From: Bacteroidales bacterium
GTDB taxonomy: Bacteria; Bacteroidota; Bacteroidia; Bacteroidales; VadinHA17
Direction: 5' to 3'
Assembly: GCA_009877105.1 (NCBI GenBank)
Contig: WXFD01000026.1
Span: 37,857-101,856, forward strand
DNA length: 64,000 nucleotides
Positions within the stretch are counted from its first letter, which is position 1. Each line of letters begins with the position of its first letter. A program made the translations under genes and the position numbers. Shown here one piece after another: positions 57,813-64,000 of this stretch. Under the pieces are notes generated by a model. The model was not told where the DNA came from, searched no databases, and was given only the letters and a program-made list of their open reading frames with translations.

Positions 57813-59461
57813 AAAACAAACATGTAAATGCTGTAGTAATCGGGGCCGGGGCCGGCGGAGGAGTGGCAGCCAAGGAACTGGCTTTTGCCGGTCTTTCGGT
57901 TGTCCTTTTCGAGCGCGGCGGATGGGCAACATATAATGATCATGATGATGATGAACTTATTTCACAAAGAATAACTGTTCTTGGAAATGCATTCGGACCT
58001 GATGATATCCGCCATCCGAGGGTGGCAGTTAACAGCGACGGCTCTACGCAGGTTTTAAGGGCGAGTCAGGGAGAATACAGTAACAATGCCGCATGCGTGG
58101 GCTCGGGAACGGTCAGTTATGGTGCCATGGGATGGCGGTTTATGGAAAAAGATTTCAAAATGAAATCAACCTATGGCCATGTGGAAGGCTCAACACTCGA
58201 CGACTGGCCCATAACTTATCACGATCTTGAGCCATATTACGAAAAGGCAGAATGGGAAATCGGCGTGTCGGGCAAAAGCGGAGCAAATCCGTTTGAGGCT
58301 CCCCGCAAAAAAGAGTACCCGATGCCCCCGTTTGCCTATAACAAATCGGCAAATCTTCTGGCGGACGCTGCAATAAAACTGGGGCTGCATCCTTTCCCCA
58401 TTCCGATGCTGCGCAATTCGGTCAGCTACGACGGCCGTCCGGCATGTTACAGAATGAGAAGCTGTGTGGGATTTGCCTGCCCCGTCAATGCAAAGAACGG
58501 AACTCACAACACTGTTATCCCCAGGGCAATTGCTACAGGAAACTGCGAACTGCGGACAAACTGCCAGGTTGCTGAGATCATTATTGACGAAAAGGGACGC
58601 GCAACCGGGGTGAAATATTTCGACGAAAACAACCGCGGCAGAATTCAGAAAGCAGATATTGTCATTGTTGCAGGAGCAGCCATAGAAACAGCACGACTGC
58701 TGCTGAACTCAAAATCAAATCTGTTTCCTGACGGTGCCGGAAACAATAATGACTGGGTTGGCAGAAATTTACAGGGACATGCCTATACCGGGGCATTCGG
58801 ATTAATGAATTACGACGTTTATGACGATGTAGGCCCCGGCGCAACTCTTGCGCTTTCAGACTTTAATCATTATAATCCCGGTATAGTGGGCGGGGGTGTC
58901 CTGTGCAATGAATTTACCCCAATGCCTTATCACTTTTCAAAAATACGTCCGCCCGGCGCTAAACGCTGGGGCGCGGAACATAAGGATTTTCAACGGAATC
59001 AGTTTAAAAAACTAATCCAGCTCATCGGACCTTTTCAGGAGATCCCGAATTTTGAATCACGCGTTACTGTTGATACTGGTATCAAAGATTACTGGGGTAT
59101 TCCGGTTGCCAGGCTTTCCGGCACACGCCACAACTACGATCTGACAGGATGCAAGTTCATGTCAGAACGCGCAGAGGAAATATTAAAGGCAGCCGGGGCC
59201 GTTTATACATGGCAGAGCGTTGGCGGAAGAGGAAGATCCGGAGGACAGCATCAGTCAGGTACCGCACGGATGGGAAATGATCCAAAAACATCGGTTACAA
59301 ACAGATACGGCCAGGTTCATGATATTGACAACCTTTTTATTGCTGACGGAAGCCTGCATGTGACAAACGGCGGCTTTAATCCTGTCCTGACAATTATGGC
59401 CCTCGGCTACTGGGTAAGCGACTATATTATTAAAAACTGGAACGGTTCAAAATTCAGGTAA
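57809..59461 (+). CDS. GMC-family FAD-dependent oxidoreductase (large subunit)
   Basis: 550 residues. FAD motif at the N-terminus: AVVIGAGAGGGVAAKELAFA; GMC landmarks GTVSYGAMGWRF, VIVAGAAIETARLLLNS, and the C-terminal RSGGQHQSGTARMG followed by LFIADGSLHVTNGGFNPVLT. Oxidises a sugar, polyol or glycoside hydroxyl to a ketone. No signal peptide of its own; probably exported with subunit 3. Translationally coupled to subunit 3 and followed 3 bases later by the cytochrome gene. Confidence 0.94.
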   Translation: MKNKHVNAVVIGAGAGGGVAAKELAFAGLSVVLFERGGWATYNDHDDDELISQRITVLGNAFGPDDIRHPRVAVNSDGSTQVLRASQGEYSNNAACVGSGTVSYGAMGWRFMEKDFKMKSTYGHVEGSTLDDWPITYHDLEPYYEKAEWEIGVSGKSGANPFEAPRKKEYPMPPFAYNKSANLLADAAIKLGLHPFPIPMLRNSVSYDGRPACYRMRSCVGFACPVNAKNGTHNTVIPRAIATGNCELRTNCQVAEIIIDEKGRATGVKYFDENNRGRIQKADIVIVAGAAIETARLLLNSKSNLFPDGAGNNNDWVGRNLQGHAYTGAFGLMNYDVYDDVGPGATLALSDFNHYNPGIVGGGVLCNEFTPMPYHFSKIRPPGAKRWGAEHKDFQRNQFKKLIQLIGPFQEIPNFESRVTVDTGIKDYWGIPVARLSGTRHNYDLTGCKFMSERAEEILKAAGAVYTWQSVGGRGRSGGQHQSGTARMGNDPKTSVTNRYGQVHDIDNLFIADGSLHVTNGGFNPVLTIMALGYWVSDYIIKNWNGSKFR

Positions 59462-59464
59462 AAT

Positions 59465-60520
59465 ATGGCAAAAACATATTTAAAAGGTTTAATCGGAACA
59501 TCAATAGCATTATTCATATTCATTTTATTTCTGGGTGCCTCCTATACATGGTGGAATACTGCAACTCCGGATAAAACATGTGCAAGATGCCACGAAATCC
59601 ATTCATCGCACAGCAGCTGGACTTCTTCCGCACACGTTGAAATCTCCTGTATGAAATGTCACGGAACCGCACTTGAAAATGGTTTTAAAAGCTTGTCTGA
59701 AAAATCACGCATGGTAGTACGTCATTTCCTGAACAAACCGGATCCCGATGATATCCGTTTGTCAGAAGAGCAGATACTCGGGACAATGGAAAGGTGCAGA
59801 TCCTGCCATCAGGGCGAATATGCAGGCTGGCTTACAGGAGGACATTCTGCAACCTATGCCGATATTATGCTTGATGAAACTCACAATACGGCCGAACAGC
59901 TGAATTTTGACTGTTTGCGCTGCCATGGCATGTTCTATGAGGGCACAATTCTGGATTTGGTGGAGCCTATTTCGAAGCAGGGCCCGTGGCGCATGAAAGA
60001 TGAAAAAATGGCCGGCAAAGCCACAATACCCTGTATGGCCTGCCATATGATCCATTCAAAGGGTGAACCGGCGCAAAGACCGGATTATTCAACTCCGGAA
60101 AATGTTTTTTACAGGAGAATGAGGGGTAACAATGCACTTGGATTTTACTTCCGGCACGAAAAAACCCATTTTACCCCGGACGATCTTCCAAAACCGGTTA
60201 TTTTAAGCGGAAAAGACACGGTTCAGACTCCGGCTGATCCGGTCTACCGGCTGTGCGTGCAGTGCCATGCCCCCTCCGTCTGGCACCAGGCCGGCAGCAG
60301 TGACGATCATACCCCGGCAGGAGTTCATGAAGGTATTAGCTGCATGGCATGCCATGAACCGCATTCAAATTATCAGAAAAACTCATGTGATAAATGCCAT
60401 GCCGGAAAATCAAAAAACTGCCGGCTTGATGTCAGGACTATGAATACAACTTATTTTTCACCTTCAAGTAAAAACGATATTCATACCGTTGCCTGTACAG
60501 ATTGTCATGAGCAGATGTAA
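59465..60520 (+). CDS. Membrane-anchored nine-haem cytochrome c
   Basis: 351 residues with an N-terminal membrane helix (IGTSIALFIFILFLGASY). Nine CxxCH haem motifs are visible: CARCH, CMKCH, CRSCH, CLRCH, CMACH, CVQCH, CMACH, CDKCH and CTDCH. Classical gluconate-type dehydrogenases use a three-haem subunit; this one resembles NapC/NrfH plus a multihaem extension. It should take electrons from the flavoprotein to the quinone pool or another acceptor. Start 3 bases after the GMC stop. Confidence 0.94.
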   Translation: MAKTYLKGLIGTSIALFIFILFLGASYTWWNTATPDKTCARCHEIHSSHSSWTSSAHVEISCMKCHGTALENGFKSLSEKSRMVVRHFLNKPDPDDIRLSEEQILGTMERCRSCHQGEYAGWLTGGHSATYADIMLDETHNTAEQLNFDCLRCHGMFYEGTILDLVEPISKQGPWRMKDEKMAGKATIPCMACHMIHSKGEPAQRPDYSTPENVFYRRMRGNNALGFYFRHEKTHFTPDDLPKPVILSGKDTVQTPADPVYRLCVQCHAPSVWHQAGSSDDHTPAGVHEGISCMACHEPHSNYQKNSCDKCHAGKSKNCRLDVRTMNTTYFSPSSKNDIHTVACTDCHEQM

Positions 60521-60831
60521 ATCTTTTACTTATTTCAGTTCATCCCGGATGGTTGTATTCATTTTCGGATTCCAGCCTTGTGTCACATAAATTCACGATG
60601 CAATAACGAACGATCATTTATTGCATCAAAACCAGCAGAAAGCAATTCAGATTGTCCTCGTGAAAATTCCGTAACGGCATATATCTGCCAGACAGAAAAG
60701 AATAATCCTGGCTGCCAGACAATTAAAAGTAAAAGTGAGTTTCATGGGATTCCCGGTGAGGCCCCTAAAAAGATCAATGAGCAAGTGGAGCATTAGAATT
60801 TCACCCGGCGGCCTTACATTGAACCATCTCC
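60521..60831. other. Convergent spacer between the cytochrome and rhamnosidase genes
   Basis: 311 bases; the plus-strand frame 60578-60796 has poor composition. No terminator recognised. Confidence 0.45.
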
Positions 60832-63246
60832 TTACAAGGCAGCGCTGATCAGATATTCACCTTCTCCCAGTTCGAATTTCCCGCTGCTCATTCCTTCAGG
60901 AACAATATCTTTCTGAGGTTCTCCTTCACTGACGAACTCTATCCTGTTAACCACGGAAGGCAGGAGATCAACAATAGCGGTACTTCCCCGGGGTATCCTG
61001 ATCCGGTACAGAACAGCATCAGTCCCATGTTTTTCCCAGTCTGATACGATTTCGCCCCAGGGCGAATGCCAGGAGCAGCTGACAAAATCAAGACCGCCGG
61101 GAACAGCAGGGGAAATGATGAATTTTTTAAATCCCGGTTCATCCGGAAGCGGGCGGATCCCTCCAAGCCGGCGGTAAAACCATTCCGACACCGTGCCGAA
61201 CATGGGATGACAGTTTGAATAGACATTGTCGCTTTCCTTCCAGGTTTCCCAGACCGTTGTTGCCCCTCGGCTGACCATGTGACCCCATCCGGGATATTCA
61301 GTACTGTTTACAACGGAAAAAACTTCTTCAGGCGAAGCATACTCCGAAAGAGCCTCCAGGATATATTTTGTTCCGAATATCCCGGTTGAAAAATGTCCGG
61401 ACGGACCATTTCTTACTGCAGCTCTCAGTGAATCCCTTGCCGCATCAATCTCATCTTCAGGAATAATGCCATGATAAAGCAAAGCGGAAAACAAAGTCTG
61501 ACGGTTTATTTCACCCTGCACGGGCTTGTCCCAGAATTCCGCCTTGACAAGCGATCTGAGCTTTTTCGCAAGTTGCTCATATTCTCTTTCACCATCCCTG
61601 TCGCCCATTACGGCGGCAAAGGCCTGCATTATTCCTGCACACTGCAGGTAATGACATGTTCCGGTCAGTTCCACAGGTACCGGTTCAAGTGATTCATGGT
61701 CACTTAATCCTTTATGAACCATTCCTTCAGGATGAATTCGTGCAACCTTTTCCATCCAGCGTTTATCCGCTTCATAAAACTCCCTGATAATATCCCGGTC
61801 GTTATAATACTGGTAAAGGTAATACTGGGTGATAAGGAATGCAGATTCCCAGCTGATGCCGCAGTAGGCTATTCCCACATAGGGCGCTGTGTCAACAAAA
61901 GAGGAATCATTCATCGCATCAGCCCAGTCAAGTATTGTCTTGCGGTAAAATGACCGCATGTCGAAATTGTAAATAAAGGATTCGCATGTTGCGTTCAGAT
62001 CTCCGCCGTAACCAAATTTCTCCCTTGCAGGGCAATCAGACTGAATACTTACAAGATTTGCCCTGAATGTCCTTTCCGTTATTTTCTGTATTGAATTCAG
62101 CAGATCGGAAGAACACGTGAAGTGATTCGGCCGTTGAATATCCGAATGGATGAACAGGCCGGTAATATCTTCCGGATCCGGCTTATAATCCAGACCCGAA
62201 ATTTCTATATATCTGTATGTGTGATATGTAAAATCAGGCGTAAACCAGGCCTCGTCTTCTCCTCCAAAAATGAAACTGTCGGTCTGCCATGCAATATCAG
62301 GAGCACCCGGACCTCCGGTTCCCTTACTCTTGATCTGGCCGATAACTGCAGTCATGGGATTAAGGCTTCCGTCGTCGTAGACCCTCTCCCCAAAGCGGAA
62401 AACAACTGTATCACCGCTGTTGCCAGACAGTCTGATCCTGTATGTTCCGGTAAAGTTTACTCCCATGTCGGCAATATATTTCCCCTTTCCAGGAGAATAG
62501 ATTTTCACCGGCCGGATCTCTTCGGTTATCCTCACTGGAGGGAAAAATGATCTTTCCAGCCTACCTCCCGGATTTGTTCCCGGAACTGCTGTCTGCCAGG
62601 CACTGTCATCAAAGCCCGCTTTGTTCCATCCGCATAGCTCCTTCCCGGCATCATAGGTAACTCCTATGTAAACATCGTTTTTCAGGAGCGGTCCGTAAGC
62701 GAACTTCCAGCTTTCGTTACTTACTATTTTTTCCGTTTTCCCGCTGCTGTACTTAATGATGAGGCAGGCAATAAAGGCCGGTTTTCCAACAGGTACAACA
62801 TCCCTCATATTACGGTGCCCCCATTTCCGGAGGGGAAGGGGATTGTAGAAACCGTTTCCCAGCGAAACTGCCAGGCAGTTGGCACCCTCCTGAAGGAGTG
62901 ATGTGACATCATATTCCGGATAGAATATCCTTTTTGAGAAATTCGTCCAGGCAGGATCCAGAATATTATCTTCAACGGACCGGCCATTAATGAAAAACCT
63001 GTAATAACCAGCAGCTGCAATATATAATCTGGCACTGCGAATATTACTGTTTGATCTGAATTCCCTGCGAAACAGCGGTGCCGGCTGATCTGAATAGAAC
63101 AAGGAGTCAGTTTCAGGCAGGGATCGTGCATCAGTTATCCATTCTGCTGCCGGGTTTTCGGTAAATACATCTTTATCCTTTCTGCTTTTAATCCCATTAC
63201 AGGAAACCAGGAAAACCAGGATAATTATCAGACTGCGTCTTGTCAA
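60832..63246 (-). CDS. Alpha-L-rhamnosidase lipoprotein (GH78-like)
   Basis: 804 residues. Lipobox in LVFLVSC (Cys about 16). Domain order is that of GH78: N-terminal beta-sandwiches with YYRFFINGRSVEDNILDPAW and FNYPEYDV-like segments, then an (alpha/alpha)6 barrel with SDCPAREKFGYGGDLNATCE holding the usual catalytic acidic residues, GATTVWETWKESD and MFGTVSEWFYRRLGGI, and a C-terminal beta-domain. Releases terminal alpha-L-rhamnose from polysaccharides or glycosides. Located at the cell surface or periplasm. Convergent with the dehydrogenase operon. Confidence 0.93.
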   Translation of the reverse strand: MTRRSLIIILVFLVSCNGIKSRKDKDVFTENPAAEWITDARSLPETDSLFYSDQPAPLFRREFRSNSNIRSARLYIAAAGYYRFFINGRSVEDNILDPAWTNFSKRIFYPEYDVTSLLQEGANCLAVSLGNGFYNPLPLRKWGHRNMRDVVPVGKPAFIACLIIKYSSGKTEKIVSNESWKFAYGPLLKNDVYIGVTYDAGKELCGWNKAGFDDSAWQTAVPGTNPGGRLERSFFPPVRITEEIRPVKIYSPGKGKYIADMGVNFTGTYRIRLSGNSGDTVVFRFGERVYDDGSLNPMTAVIGQIKSKGTGGPGAPDIAWQTDSFIFGGEDEAWFTPDFTYHTYRYIEISGLDYKPDPEDITGLFIHSDIQRPNHFTCSSDLLNSIQKITERTFRANLVSIQSDCPAREKFGYGGDLNATCESFIYNFDMRSFYRKTILDWADAMNDSSFVDTAPYVGIAYCGISWESAFLITQYYLYQYYNDRDIIREFYEADKRWMEKVARIHPEGMVHKGLSDHESLEPVPVELTGTCHYLQCAGIMQAFAAVMGDRDGEREYEQLAKKLRSLVKAEFWDKPVQGEINRQTLFSALLYHGIIPEDEIDAARDSLRAAVRNGPSGHFSTGIFGTKYILEALSEYASPEEVFSVVNSTEYPGWGHMVSRGATTVWETWKESDNVYSNCHPMFGTVSEWFYRRLGGIRPLPDEPGFKKFIISPAVPGGLDFVSCSWHSPWGEIVSDWEKHGTDAVLYRIRIPRGSTAIVDLLPSVVNRIEFVSEGEPQKDIVPEGMSSGKFELGEGEYLISAAL

Positions 63247-63282
63247 GTTATGGTGATTTATTTGTCCTTGTAACAGTTCGCC

Positions 63283-63861
63283 CTAATCGTTCCCGGAAAT
63301 GAATTTATTGATTCTCCGGAGTCCGAAAGCCAGGTAGATGCGGAAAATTCCGTAAAACAATAGGGCCATACTGATAAGCGCCACGACAAAGATACCGGCG
63401 AAAACGGGACTTATTATGAATACTATCGATGCAATGATTCCCAGGATACCCAGTGCCAGGAACCATCCCCAGCCGTGTATCCCCAGGATCTGCAATTCGA
63501 TGGCTTCTCCCACGCTCCATATGGAACGGAAAAGCACCCAGAAACCGACAAGGTAAAGCAGAATGGTTGTCAGCAATGTTGATGGAATTATCAGCAAAAT
63601 TATGCCTAATATAACTTCCAGCATGCCATTCACCAGGCTCCATCCCCAGCCGCGCATTACGTCGCGGTTACTCACTGCAAAACCAATATCGGAGATCCCG
63701 CTTATAAAAAACATTGCGATAAACACATAGATCATGGCGGTCAATGTTTCGACAGGGGTTACAAGTGCCCATGCAGCAAGAATAAATGCAAGTATTCCCA
63801 CCAGAAGCGAGATCCACCAATACTTTACCCTTCGTTTGATTTTTTTAAAAATTTCTTTCAT
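63283..63861 (-). CDS. HdeD-like (DUF308) membrane protein
   Basis: 192 residues from the ATG at 63861; 63867 is two codons earlier. Six hydrophobic helices in pairs with basic N- and C-termini (KEIFKKIKRR, LRRINKF) match the DUF308/HdeD family. In E. coli HdeD protects against acid stress at high cell density. Gap to the rhamnosidase is 36 bases on the same strand. Confidence 0.85.
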   Translation of the reverse strand: MKEIFKKIKRRVKYWWISLLVGILAFILAAWALVTPVETLTAMIYVFIAMFFISGISDIGFAVSNRDVMRGWGWSLVNGMLEVILGIILLIIPSTLLTTILLYLVGFWVLFRSIWSVGEAIELQILGIHGWGWFLALGILGIIASIVFIISPVFAGIFVVALISMALLFYGIFRIYLAFGLRRINKFISGND

Positions 63862-64000
63862 AATCATTATTTATCACTAGTGTCCAAAAGATTTATTTTA
63901 AAACCATTGTAAATGGTTAATATATAATTTATTACAAGCGATAAGGTCACGTGTCGATTTGAATTCATTTCGCATCTTCAGTGCCTGAATATAAATCAGG

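Noticed and set aside
60578..60796. 72-codon plus-strand frame after the cytochrome gene
   Set aside because: No signal peptide or motif and codon-poor composition; lies in a convergent spacer.

Overview
The window is a chromosomal segment of a member of the Bacteroidota, most likely an environmental Bacteroidales/Marinilabiliales-type lineage. The evidence is a SusC/SusD outer-membrane pair, an ATP synthase subunit a with an N-terminal signal-peptide extension, many secreted lipoproteins, LytS/LytTR two-component genes, little Shine-Dalgarno signal, and promoter boxes of the Bacteroidota type (TTTG, 19 bases, TAnnTTTG). No rRNA, tRNA, CRISPR array or intact mobile element was seen.

Positions 1-9671 (minus strand) hold a complete F1Fo ATP synthase cluster. 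In transcription order it is bactofilin, AtpZ-like, an AtpI-like membrane protein, atpB, atpE, atpF, atpH, atpA, atpG, a polyprenyl diphosphate synthase, atpD, atpC, and then a pyridoxal-phosphate aromatic amino acid decarboxylase that runs off the left edge. The prenyl synthase splits the F1 genes, and a strong stem-loop follows atpE. Positions 9838-12522 hold the conserved yceD-rpmF-plsX-fabH cluster for fatty acid and phospholipid initiation. Positions 12712-15746 (plus strand) hold a LiaF-like/LytS/LytTR envelope-stress module, followed by yidD, a membrane zinc peptidase and an isoprenylcysteine-methyltransferase-like membrane protein.

Positions 17764-23336 (minus) form a five-gene envelope cassette: a LolA-like periplasmic protein, two FtsX/MacB-type permeases, a LolD-type ATPase and an outer-membrane protein. 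Then come a homospermidine synthase remnant, a secreted parallel beta-helix protein and a SusC/SusD pair with a good intrinsic terminator. Positions 31.2-33.7 kb are a decay zone: a truncated IS200/RAYT-type transposase beside a 155-bp tandem array rich in palindromes (REP-like), a probable IS5-type transposase remnant, and a broken CPBP-family protease gene.

Positions 33.7-38.0 kb carry a lipoprotein hydrolase, a DUF4153-like membrane protein, a free-standing E2-type acyltransferase domain and a YceI protein. Positions 38.4-44.8 kb hold a TetR-TolC-adaptor-RND efflux operon with a candidate operator over the tetR promoter. Positions 45-50 kb hold an overlapping trio (signal peptidase II-like, frameshifted ADP-ribosylglycohydrolase, unknown protein) and two secreted proteins. 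Positions 50.5-57 kb hold rmuC, a lipoprotein DJ-1/PfpI protein, an AhpD-like protein, an orphan trpF, two unknown proteins and a PadR regulator with a textbook promoter. The right end has a three-gene periplasmic oxidoreductase (subunit 3, GMC flavoprotein, nine-haem cytochrome c) next to a GH78-type alpha-L-rhamnosidase lipoprotein and an HdeD-like membrane protein.

No single region is certain to be an undescribed system. The best candidates for a second look are the nine-haem GMC dehydrogenase beside the rhamnosidase, the LolA/ABC/outer-membrane cassette, the ADP-ribosylglycohydrolase trio, the ATP synthase operon with its two metabolic passengers, and the REP array with its transposase remnant. 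All functional calls come from reading translations by eye; no database search was run.
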